Shown here: positions 25,735-33,148 of the stretch, piece by piece
Layout of the letters: each line of letters opens with the position of its first letter
Numbering within the stretch: position 1 is the stretch's first letter
DNA from: Pseudomonadota bacterium
Lineage (GTDB): Bacteria > Pseudomonadota > Alphaproteobacteria > SP197
Direction of reading: 5' to 3'
Assembly (NCBI GenBank): GCA_039028155.1
Contig: JBCCIS010000005.1
Span: forward strand, 101,994 to 165,993
DNA: 64,000 nucleotides
The notes under the pieces: generated by a model
The model's input: the letters and a program-made list of their open reading frames with translations, nothing else
Database searches by the model: none
Told to the model about the DNA's origin: nothing
Made by a program: the position numbers and the translations under genes

Positions 25735-26625
25735 GTGTCCAAGTCAGCGATAGAGCATGTACCCGTAACGACGGAGGCCGCAGAGATCATCGGCATCCTG
25801 GAGCGTGACGGCTGCGTCATCATAGACAGGCTTCTCGACGACGACTTCTGCGAGCGCATCCTGTGTGATCTCGAGCGCTGGATGAACCGGGTCCCGGACG
25901 GCGGTGGCGAGTGGGTCGGTTACAAGACGCGCCGTGTCCACGGCCTGGTCGCGAAGTCCAGAGCGGTCCGCGACAACATCTGCAATCCACTGGTGCTGGA
26001 AATCATGGATGGCGTGCTTGGTCCATGGTGCGACACCTACCAGCTAAGCGCGTGTTCGACCGCGTCGATCGGTCCGGGCGAAACGTCCCAGGAACTCCAC
26101 CGCGACGACCTCATGTTTCCGTTTGTCCATCCTACTGACCGGGTCGTCTACTGCACGACGTTCTGCGCACTCTCCGACTTCACGGCAGAGAATGGCGCGA
26201 CCCGCGTCGTGCCCGGCAGCCATCGCTGGGACGACGAACGCCAGCCGCGCGAGGAGGAGGTCGTGCAGGCCGTCATGGAGAAGGGCTCCATGCTGCTCTT
26301 TACCTGTGCAGTCTATCATGGCGGCGGCGCCAACCTGACCGCGGACCAGTGGCGTCATGCTCTCTTCACGTCCTATGTGGTCGGTTGGCTGCGCCAGGAA
26401 GAAAACCAGTATCTCGTCAGCCCGCCGGAGATCGCGCGGCTCTATACCGAACAGATGCAGCGGCTGATCGGCTATCAGGTGCACCGGCCGTTCCTTGGCT
26501 GGTACGACTTGCAGGAACCGTTGCTGCTGCTGGACGGATACGACGAGTTGTCGTCTTCCAATCTGGACCTCTACGCCGATGGCGAAGAGCACGGCGTCTT
26601 GAGCAAGCGCGTTCGCCGCGCCTGA
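25735..26625 (+). CDS. Phytanoyl-CoA dioxygenase-family (PhyH) Fe(II)/2-oxoglutarate oxygenase
   Basis: Non-haem iron hydroxylase of 296 residues. Iron ligands are H122 and D124 (ELHRDDLMF) and H195 (YHGGGANLT), and the TRVVPGSHRW block at about 156-165 is typical of PhyH proteins. The start is GTG at 25735 with GGAGAT 7 bp upstream; the open frame extends further but without a ribosome site. It follows the glycerol operon by 82 bp and is convergent with lpxXL (11 bp between stops). The substrate is unknown; bacterial PhyH proteins hydroxylate many small acids and amines. Nothing ties it to glycerol. Confidence 0.85.
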   Translation: MSKSAIEHVPVTTEAAEIIGILERDGCVIIDRLLDDDFCERILCDLERWMNRVPDGGGEWVGYKTRRVHGLVAKSRAVRDNICNPLVLEIMDGVLGPWCDTYQLSACSTASIGPGETSQELHRDDLMFPFVHPTDRVVYCTTFCALSDFTAENGATRVVPGSHRWDDERQPREEEVVQAVMEKGSMLLFTCAVYHGGGANLTADQWRHALFTSYVVGWLRQEENQYLVSPPEIARLYTEQMQRLIGYQVHRPFLGWYDLQEPLLLLDGYDELSSSNLDLYADGEEHGVLSKRVRRA

Positions 26626-26636
26626 AGTCGCGTTCC

Positions 26637-27599
26637 TTAGTCGACGTCGGTTGACATTGGTCCCATAGAACGCGCCATGGCCGTTGGCTCGCGCCAGCGC
26701 CGGTGCATCCAAAGCCACTGATCGGGGTGTTCGCGCACCCATGAGTCGACGACCGCCGTCATGGCGGCGGTCGCGCCCTCGACATTGATGCGGCCGTCGG
26801 GATCGCGTGGCAGATCAAGTGGCGGCGTCAGTTCCAGCAGGAATCGATGGTCGGGCAGGCGGACGGCGCGCGCGCCATGGACCGGGCAATCGTATTGGCG
26901 CGCCAGCATGCCGAGGACCGGGTTTGTCAGCGCGGGTTGGTCAAGGAACGGCACGGTCAGACCGCGCGAAAAGTGCTGGTCGATCAGCATGCCGACATGG
27001 CCACCGTCGTCCAGAACTTTGCGCAGCGCGAAGATGGCGCCGCGCCGGGAAGCCTCAAGCCCGCCCATCGTCTCGCGCCGGATCTCCTCGACCAAGCGCC
27101 TGGACACCGGATCGTTGGGCGGCCGGAACACGGCCGTGACGTCAAGGCCGTGCCGGGCGCCGCAGATCGCGGTCAGCTCCCAGTTCGCCAGGTGGGCGGA
27201 GAAGATGATGCCGGGTTTGCCGTCATCGCGCAGGTCGGCGAAGTAGTCGACGCCGGATACCTCGACACGTCCGTCGGGTACGGGATCGTCGTGGTTGTAG
27301 TCCATCAGCCTACTGATGTGAGGATACTCCATCATCGTGCGGCCCAGACAGTCCCAGGCACCGCGTGCGATCCCCTGAAGCTCCGGCTCGGCCTTGTCTG
27401 GATAGGCGGCGCGCAGGTTGGTCATCGCGATGCGGTGGGGTTTAAGGCGGGGCCCAAAGGTGCGGGTGATCCAGCCACCCAGATTGGCTGCGGTATCCGG
27501 TCCGATCACTCGGACGAAAAAGAAGACAGCGCGCGCCAGCCCCAGCAAGATGGCCTCGCGTATCCGCGTGCCAAAACCGCGCTGCCGTGAACGCGCCAT
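26637..27599 (-). CDS. lpxXL: Lipid A very-long-chain acyltransferase (LpxXL), HtrB/MsbB family
   Basis: Transfers the omega-1-hydroxylated very-long-chain acyl group from AcpXL to lipid A at the inner-membrane face. The 320 residues (ATG at 27599) have one N-terminal membrane anchor at about 15-32 and the catalytic HX4E motif HLANWE with H136 and E141. The fourth block with RRW near the C-terminus (WLWMHRRWRE) is typical of lauroyl acyltransferases. It is the last gene of an operon in the order acpXL, fabZ, fabF2, fabF1, fabG, adh, lpxXL; rhizobial clusters have the same order apart from the fabG gene. Context decides between LpxXL and LpxL. Confidence 0.88.
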   Translation of the reverse strand: MARSRQRGFGTRIREAILLGLARAVFFFVRVIGPDTAANLGGWITRTFGPRLKPHRIAMTNLRAAYPDKAEPELQGIARGAWDCLGRTMMEYPHISRLMDYNHDDPVPDGRVEVSGVDYFADLRDDGKPGIIFSAHLANWELTAICGARHGLDVTAVFRPPNDPVSRRLVEEIRRETMGGLEASRRGAIFALRKVLDDGGHVGMLIDQHFSRGLTVPFLDQPALTNPVLGMLARQYDCPVHGARAVRLPDHRFLLELTPPLDLPRDPDGRINVEGATAAMTAVVDSWVREHPDQWLWMHRRWREPTAMARSMGPMSTDVD

Positions 27600-27615
27600 T
27601 AACGCCGCCCCCGGA

Positions 27616-28650
27616 TCAGAGCAGCACCACGACCTTGCCGAACACCTTGCGATCCTCAAGGCGGGCGAGCCCCTCCTCGAAGCGCTCGACCGGCAGGACA
27701 GTATCGATCACCGGCGTCAAACCGCCGGCGATGCGCGCCAGTGACTGTTCGATGTTGCGGATCGAGCAGCCGAACGAACCGAAGATTCGATACTGCTGCT
27801 GGAACAGCTGCATCAGGTTCATGGTGGTCGACATGCCGCTGGTCGCGCCACAGGTGACCAGGCGCCCGCCGCGCTTCAGGCACAGCAATGAGCCGTTCCA
27901 GGTATCGGCGCCGACATGCTCGAAGACGACATCGACGCCCTTGCGTTTGGTCAGCTTGCGCACGACGCCCTCGAACCGGTCTTCGCGGTAGTTGATGACG
28001 TGATCGGCGCCCAGCTCTTTGGCGCGCTCACCCTTTTCGTCGGACCCGACGGTCGTGTAGACCGTGCAGCCCAGATCCTTTGCCATCTTGATCGCCGTGC
28101 TGCCGATGCCGGAACCGCCGGCATGCACCAGAATGGACTCGCCGGGCTCTAGCTTGGCGTTGTCGAACAGCATGTGCTGGACCGTGCCGACACCGATGGG
28201 CGCGCAGGCGGCGTGCTCCAGGCTGACGCCGTCGGGTACCGGAACGACGAGGCGTTCCAGGCGGTTGACGAAGTCGCGGGCGAAGCCGTCGATATGGAAA
28301 CCCATGATGCCGGCGACGTCCTCGCACAGGTTGTCGCGGCCCTCCTTGCAGGCGCGGCAGACACCGCAGGTGTTGGCGCCGTACATGGTGACCAACTGGC
28401 CGGGCTTGAAGCGTGTTGTCGCCTTGCCGCAGGCGACGACCTCGCCGGCGGCCTCGACCCCGATGATCAGCGGCAGCTTGCGTTTGGCGAAAGCCATGCC
28501 GCGGTAGCCCCAGACATCCAGATAGTTCAGCGCGATGGCGCGGACCTGTACCTGGATCTCGTCGGCTCCCGGATCGCCGGGTGGGTCGACGTCTTCCAGG
28601 CGGACATCCCGGTCGCCATGCAATACCAGTGCGCGCATTGTCGCGTTCAA
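27616..28650 (-). CDS. Zinc-type medium-chain alcohol dehydrogenase/enoyl reductase (Adh2XL)
   Basis: Medium-chain dehydrogenase of 344 residues. The structural zinc lobe CGVCRACKEGRDNLC (four Cys) is intact; the NAD(P) motif HAGGSGIGSTAIKMAK follows at about 170-185. Catalytic zinc ligands are not clearly conserved, as in quinone oxidoreductase-like members, so an enoyl-ACP reductase function in chain elongation is plausible: all other steps of the elongation cycle are encoded next door but no FabI/FabV homologue is. Rhizobial acpXL clusters carry the same gene. It is 16 bp upstream of lpxXL. The reaction is inferred. Confidence 0.85.
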   Translation of the reverse strand: MNATMRALVLHGDRDVRLEDVDPPGDPGADEIQVQVRAIALNYLDVWGYRGMAFAKRKLPLIIGVEAAGEVVACGKATTRFKPGQLVTMYGANTCGVCRACKEGRDNLCEDVAGIMGFHIDGFARDFVNRLERLVVPVPDGVSLEHAACAPIGVGTVQHMLFDNAKLEPGESILVHAGGSGIGSTAIKMAKDLGCTVYTTVGSDEKGERAKELGADHVINYREDRFEGVVRKLTKRKGVDVVFEHVGADTWNGSLLCLKRGGRLVTCGATSGMSTTMNLMQLFQQQYRIFGSFGCSIRNIEQSLARIAGGLTPVIDTVLPVERFEEGLARLEDRKVFGKVVVLL

Positions 28651-28701
28651 GTCCTTTCCGATACGGCGTGCTGGCCCAATGGCGTTGACTGTCAGATCGC
28701 G

Positions 28702-29460
28702 TTAGCGGTGAATGCCCAAATGCGCCGTCAGCCCGCCATCGACCGGTAGCACAGCGCCGGTGATATAGGCCGCCTGCTCGCCCATCAGAAACGCGGCGAG
28801 CGCCGCGACCTCTTCGGCCTGGGCAAACCGGCCGACCGGGATCTGCTCTTCCATCCGCTCCCGGTAGTCCGCATAGGGGGCCATCATGGCGGTGTCAATG
28901 AAACCGGGCGCCAAGACGTTGACCGTGACGCCGCGCTTAGCGGTCTCGACGGCCAGCACCCGGCAATAGGATATCAGCGCGCCTTTGGATGCGGCATAGG
29001 CGGCGTTGCCGGCACTGCCGCGCAGCGCGGCGACCGAGCCGATGCCTACGATGCGGCCAACCCTGGCGCGCATCATGCCGCGGCTGACCGCCTTGGCGAG
29101 GCGCGTGAAGGACCAGAAGTTGATCTGCATAGCCGCCTCGGCCTTGTCCTGGGCCATCATGGCGGTCAGCGCGTCATAGGACTGGCCAGCGTTGTGGACG
29201 AAGCCATAGGGCGGGTTCTCGGCCAGGCTGTCGGCGAACGCGTCGACCGCGGCCTGATCGGAGAGGTCCACCTGGATCGACGTGATCGCGCGATCCGGGT
29301 GCGCCGCCTGCAAGGCCTTGACCCGCTCGGCCGCCTCGTCGGCGGACGACCGGTAGGTAAAATCGACGTCGAAACCTTGCGCCGCCACCGCGGAGACGAT
29401 CTCCGCGCCAAGCCCCTTGCCGCCGCCGGTGACGAGAACGCGCTTGGCTTCGTCTGTCAT
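28702..29460 (-). CDS. 3-oxoacyl-ACP reductase, FabG-like SDR
   Basis: Short-chain dehydrogenase of 252 residues that should reduce 3-oxoacyl-ACP to 3-hydroxyacyl-ACP with NADPH. The cofactor motif TGGGKGLG is at 11-18, the NAG motif follows (FVHNAGQS), and the catalytic Tyr-Lys pair is YAASKG with an upstream Ser (GSVAAL). The C-terminal GAVLPVDGG is typical for FabG. It overlaps the preceding fabF1 stop by 4 bp, so it belongs to the operon. The well-known rhizobial acpXL clusters, as I recall them, lack this gene; its presence makes the local set nearly complete. Confidence 0.9.
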   Translation of the reverse strand: MTDEAKRVLVTGGGKGLGAEIVSAVAAQGFDVDFTYRSSADEAAERVKALQAAHPDRAITSIQVDLSDQAAVDAFADSLAENPPYGFVHNAGQSYDALTAMMAQDKAEAAMQINFWSFTRLAKAVSRGMMRARVGRIVGIGSVAALRGSAGNAAYAASKGALISYCRVLAVETAKRGVTVNVLAPGFIDTAMMAPYADYRERMEEQIPVGRFAQAEEVAALAAFLMGEQAAYITGAVLPVDGGLTAHLGIHR

Positions 29461-30740
29461 TGAGGCTCCGCCGCGAACACCAAGCAGGTGTTCTGGCCAC
29501 CGAAGCCGAAGGAGTTCGACAGCACGCGCTCGACCTTCGCGTCACGCGCGGTGTTCGGCACCACGTCGAGTTCGATGGCGGGGTCAGGCGTCACGTGGTT
29601 GATGGTCGGCGGCAGGCGCTGCTCCAGGATGGTCATCAGCGAGAACACGCCCTCAACGGCGCCGGCGGCCGTCAGCGTATGGCCAACCATCGATTTGTTC
29701 GACGAGAGCGGCAACTGCTTCATGCGGTCGCCGAAGACCTCCATACAGCTCATGCACTCCATCTTGTCGTTCTCGGGCGTCGAGGTGCCGTGCGCGTTGA
29801 TGTAGTCGATATCGTCCGGTGACAGGCCGGCGTCCTCGACGGCTATCTGCATGGCTCGCATGGCCGGGCGCCCGTCCGGGCTGGAGCGGGTGCGGTGGAA
29901 ACCGTCGCCCTTTTCGCCGCAGCCGCTGACGATGGCCAGGATTTCGGCGCCCCGGGCCTTGGCGTGGTCATAGTCCTCGAGCACCAGCGCGCCGGCGCCT
30001 TCGCCCATGACAAATCCGTCGCGGTCCTTGCAGAACGGCCGGGCCGCTTCTTCAGGCGGATCGTTGCGCACCGAGAGCGCCGACAGCAGGGAGAAGCGCA
30101 CCAGCGCCTCGACCTGGACAGAGCCGTCGGTGCCGATCGCCAGCGCCGCCTGGCTCTTGCCGCGCCGGATCTCCTCGACCGCGATCTGGATCGCCGTCGC
30201 GCCGGACGAGCAGGCGGTCGACAGCGAGATCGGCGAACCCTTTGTGCCGAACCGATCGGCCGTGCGCGCGGCGACGCCGGCAAAAAGAAAGAGTTCATGA
30301 TAGTTCTTGTGCTCGTGTTTGGCGGCGGTCGCCAGCAGATCGTCATAGACGACAGTCTCCAGGCCCGATTCTTCGGCCAGACCAATCCGCTGCGGCCATT
30401 CCAGTTCCAAGGGCGGCACGGCCATGACCAGGGGTCCTGGGAAATCGCCCTTCGAGCCTATGCCACTCTGCGCAATCGCCTCTTCGGCGGCAATGGCTGC
30501 CAGGCGCTCGGAAAGTTCCGGCGATGAGAAGGGGGCTTCGACCGCGTAGTCGACGGTCGCGCCGATCGTCGTCTTCAAGCCCTCGGTCGGGAAACGCGTG
30601 ATCGCATGCACGCCGGAGGTGCCGGCGCTCAGTTCGCGCCAGTTGTCGTCCTTGCCTTGGCCCAGTGAGGTAATGATGCCGAAGCCGGTAACCGCTACCA
30701 CCGGCCTTCCCAGGTGATCGCGTGTCGTGCCGCTCGTCAT
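29457..30740 (-). CDS. 3-oxoacyl-ACP synthase (FabF1XL), active ketosynthase
   Basis: Condensing enzyme of 427 residues for very-long-chain elongation on AcpXL. All three catalytic residues are present: C177 (STACSSG), H317 (NAHGTSTPEND) and H354 (SNKSMVGHT). The C-terminal SFGFGGQN is canonical. The ATG at 30740 follows AAAGGAG; the open frame continues upstream over the fabF2 gene but that part is Arg-rich out-of-frame sequence. The start overlaps the fabF2 stop by 4 bp, so the two synthases are made in a coupled fashion, which fits a heterodimer. Confidence 0.93.
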   Translation of the reverse strand: MTSGTTRDHLGRPVVAVTGFGIITSLGQGKDDNWRELSAGTSGVHAITRFPTEGLKTTIGATVDYAVEAPFSSPELSERLAAIAAEEAIAQSGIGSKGDFPGPLVMAVPPLELEWPQRIGLAEESGLETVVYDDLLATAAKHEHKNYHELFLFAGVAARTADRFGTKGSPISLSTACSSGATAIQIAVEEIRRGKSQAALAIGTDGSVQVEALVRFSLLSALSVRNDPPEEAARPFCKDRDGFVMGEGAGALVLEDYDHAKARGAEILAIVSGCGEKGDGFHRTRSSPDGRPAMRAMQIAVEDAGLSPDDIDYINAHGTSTPENDKMECMSCMEVFGDRMKQLPLSSNKSMVGHTLTAAGAVEGVFSLMTILEQRLPPTINHVTPDPAIELDVVPNTARDAKVERVLSNSFGFGGQNTCLVFAAEPQ

Positions 30741-31891
30741 GTCGCGTCTCCTTTGCCAGGTGACAGAATGCGCGCGGCGCCTTCGCCGCGCCAGTGGGCC
30801 GCGCCGGTGACCAGTATGTCGGTGCTTTTGCCGGCGCCGACAAGCGCGGCCGCCATCGCGACCGCCGCCGGAAAGGCCGCTTCGAGCCCATGGCCGACAA
30901 GATCGCCGACCGCGGTCATATCGGCATCCGGTAAGGCCGAGGCGACTGCCGCCCGTTCTTCGGCCGACCATGGCGGGACACCGCTGGCCGCCGAGATCAC
31001 CCGCGTCTCATCGTCATACGGCCCGAGCTCGGCGATCAATGCGTCCAGGGTGGCCTTGACCTCGCCCGGTTCACGCCGAGCCCAGCCTGAGGCGACGCCG
31101 GCGACCTCCGCCATGACATTGGCACCGCGCGCGTTGGCGGCATCGCCGGCTTCCAGCACCACGAAGGCGCCGACGCTGCCCATGATCATGCCGTCGCGGG
31201 CATTGGAAAACACCGGCTCGAACGCGCCTTTGTGGACGTAGCCGGCAAACTCCAGCAACAGCAGCATGTCGCGGCGGCTGGCGTTATAGGCGCCGCCCAC
31301 CAGGATGGCGTCGCACTGGCCATAGGCGATGCGGTCGACCGCGTCGCGCATGGCGTCGACGCCGGCCTGCTCTTCGCCCATGAAGGTCCGCGATCCGCCG
31401 GTGACGCTGTGAACGATCGAGATGTTGCCGGCCAAGAGGTTGGAGAGCTGCGCCAGGAACATGGTCGGGCGCAGGTCGTTCATCAGGTGCTCGTTCAGAT
31501 AGGCGGCCTTTTCGTCGACGGTGCGGATGCCGGTCGCGATTGCCGCGTCGACCTCGTGATCGCGCTCGCCACCACCCGCGGCCACCAGAACCTCCAGCAC
31601 GTCCTTGGCCGCCTCGTCATCCTTCAGGCCGGCTGAATCCAACGCCAGGCCGGCTGCGTAGACGCCGAGCCGCTGCCAGGCTTCCATCTGACGCTGGTCG
31701 CTGCGCTTGGGTATCTGTTGCGAGAGGTCGAGTTCCACGAGTGGGTGGATGGGGTAGGGCGAAAAACCTTCCGTGTCGACATGGGGCGCGACGTCGCCGT
31801 CAAGCGCCGCCAGATGTGGCTCGAGCCCTTCGCCCAGGCTCGACACCAGGCCGATGCCTGTGATCGCAACCTTTCGTTTTGCCTGCGTCAC
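30737..31891 (-). CDS. Ketosynthase homologue lacking catalytic Cys (FabF2XL, chain-length-factor-like)
   Basis: A 384-residue thiolase-fold protein related to FabF. The start KVAITGIGLVSSLGEGL is canonical, but the segment that should carry the nucleophile reads HSVTGGSRTF (161-170) with no Cys, the HGTST motif is absent (SAASGVPPWS instead), and the last His lies in GHGLEAAFP. It therefore cannot be a Claisen condensing enzyme by the usual mechanism. By analogy to type II polyketide systems it may pair with FabF1 as a chain-length factor that sets the C26-C30 length. Overlaps both neighbours by 4 bp. Confidence 0.85.
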   Translation of the reverse strand: MTQAKRKVAITGIGLVSSLGEGLEPHLAALDGDVAPHVDTEGFSPYPIHPLVELDLSQQIPKRSDQRQMEAWQRLGVYAAGLALDSAGLKDDEAAKDVLEVLVAAGGGERDHEVDAAIATGIRTVDEKAAYLNEHLMNDLRPTMFLAQLSNLLAGNISIVHSVTGGSRTFMGEEQAGVDAMRDAVDRIAYGQCDAILVGGAYNASRRDMLLLLEFAGYVHKGAFEPVFSNARDGMIMGSVGAFVVLEAGDAANARGANVMAEVAGVASGWARREPGEVKATLDALIAELGPYDDETRVISAASGVPPWSAEERAAVASALPDADMTAVGDLVGHGLEAAFPAAVAMAAALVGAGKSTDILVTGAAHWRGEGAARILSPGKGDAT

Positions 31892-32361
31892 GCATGGCCT
31901 CCATCGGTCAGGAGATCCAATCCGATCGCGCGAGACCGCTCGTTCATCAGATCGCCCAGTTCGGCGGGAAACGGCATGATGCGAAACCGCAATTCACCAT
32001 TACAGATCGCCTTGCCGTCGCTTTTGATGCTGGCGCGGGTCGAAGCGTAGCCGGAGCCCTCGATGTCGAACTCGGCTGATGTCTCAAGCGTCGCGCCCGG
32101 CTCAACGAATGTCCGGAACCGCGCGCTGTCGACCGCCATCAGAAACGGCATTTTGGTGAATCCGTTGAGTGCCAGTATGAGATACCCCGACGCCTGTGCC
32201 ATGGTTTCGGTCAGAAGCACGCCGGGAACAAGCGGGTAACCGGGAAAGTGACCCTGGAACACCGGACTTTCCATCGGCACCGTTGATGTCGCCGCCAACG
32301 TCTTCGAGGCCGCATCATAGGCCGTGACGCGATCGATCATGTCGAAAAATTCGAGCCGCAT
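31888..32361 (-). CDS. 3-hydroxyacyl-ACP dehydratase, FabZ-like (FabZXL)
   Basis: Hot-dog-fold dehydratase of 157 residues that removes water from 3-hydroxyacyl-ACP. The catalytic His is in GHFPGYPLVPGV and the catalytic acid in LLTETMAQASG, both at the FabZ spacing. Length and motifs are normal. Its 3' end overlaps fabF2 by 4 bp; the 5' end is 58 bp from the acpXL stop. It supplies the third step of the elongation cycle in the very-long-chain cluster. Confidence 0.92.
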   Translation of the reverse strand: MRLEFFDMIDRVTAYDAASKTLAATSTVPMESPVFQGHFPGYPLVPGVLLTETMAQASGYLILALNGFTKMPFLMAVDSARFRTFVEPGATLETSAEFDIEGSGYASTRASIKSDGKAICNGELRFRIMPFPAELGDLMNERSRAIGLDLLTDGGHA

Positions 32362-32419
32362 GGCGCCTTTCGTTACTCACCGCCCAGGCGGTGCAGCCCG
32401 CCAAGGATAATCGACGGCC

Positions 32420-32701
32420 TCAGGCCGGTTTCGCCGCGACGAACTCGTCGATATGGCGGCACAGGTTGCCGAGCACGAAGTACTCTTCGGCAGGGGTGTT
32501 CCCCTCGTTGACCTCCTCGGTCCACTGCTCGAGTGGCAGCTTGATACCGAAGGCCTTATCGATGGCGAAGGCGACATCGAGAAAATCAAGGGAATCAATC
32601 TCCAGATCGTCGATTGCATGGCTCTCGGGCGTGATGTCTTCGAGCGGCAGATCGCAGGTTTCAGAAATGATCTGGGCAACGGTGTCAAACGTTGACGACA
32701 A
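32420..32701 (-). CDS. acpXL: Specialised acyl carrier protein AcpXL, TTG start
   Basis: Carrier for the very-long-chain acyl group of lipid A, 93 residues. The phosphopantetheine site is S37 in [15 protein letters not shown], and the C-terminal [16 protein letters not shown] is diagnostic of AcpXL rather than of ordinary AcpP. The start must be TTG at 32701: a stop codon lies in frame just upstream, GGAG is 7 bp before it, and the resulting N-terminus [14 protein letters not shown] matches the family. A 9-codon frame starting ATG at 32714 overlaps this start. First gene of the lipid A operon. Confidence 0.93.
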   Translation of the reverse strand: MSSTFDTVAQIISETCDLPLEDITPESHAIDDLEIDSLDFLDVAFAIDKAFGIKLPLEQWTEEVNEGNTPAEEYFVLGNLCRHIDEFVAAKPA

Positions 32702-33148
32702 GGCAGGGCTCCATCGTGCTCACAGGAGGCGGCCCGACGAGCCGCACGCGCACTTGACCATAAGACTAAAGGGGGTTTGTACACGCCCACCCAGGCATGA
32801 TCAATCGGCGATCACACGCTTGTGGGTGGGGATAAAAAACAAAACCTGAGAGGGGTTTAAGCCCTTTGTGCGCGCGGATCAACGGGTAGATCGATAACCC
32901 GGACAGGCCTGAATCAACAGGGCATCGTCGTTGGCCGCCGATCAGCCCCGGTGGGGTAGAGTCGCTCTTTGTAACCTGTAACTCCCGGTTAAGAAGCTAA
33001 GGCCGAATCAGAACCGTTAACAGAACCTCAGCGAGAGTTCAGGCCAAATTCACCGCCGGTTGGTATTGTGTGATCGCGAACACACTCATTGAAAGATTTA
33101 TCGAATTATTTGTACAACTTAACCGAATAGGTAGACTCTATCGAAGTA
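32702..33148. promoter_or_regulatory. Divergent intergenic region, acpXL operon / membrane-protein gene
   Basis: A 447-bp gap, more AT-rich than its surroundings, with no coding frame that I would call. It holds the candidate acpXL promoter (32776-32804). A short inverted repeat AAACC/GGGTTT lies near 32844-32860. The rightward promoter for the gene at 33149 should lie in the AT-rich stretch 33080-33140 (for example around TTGTACAACTTAACC), but I cannot assign clean boxes. Confidence 0.5.
32776..32804 (-). promoter_or_regulatory. Candidate sigma-70 promoter of the acpXL operon
   Basis: On the minus strand, TTGATC and TACAAA are separated by exactly 17 bp. Each matches 4 of 6 consensus positions. 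Transcription would begin near 32768 and give a leader of about 65 nt before the TTG start of acpXL. The position is sensible but the match is modest. Confidence 0.4.

Noticed and set aside
26637..32701. Polyketide or secondary-metabolite gene cluster
   Set aside because: The ketosynthase/ACP content could trigger such a call, but the AcpXL C-terminus and the lpxXL gene at the end identify lipid A very-long-chain acyl synthesis.
32377..32790. Open frame of 137 codons on the minus strand covering acpXL in another frame
   Set aside because: Arg/Ser-rich translation without any motif; the AcpXL frame with its phosphopantetheine site is the real one.
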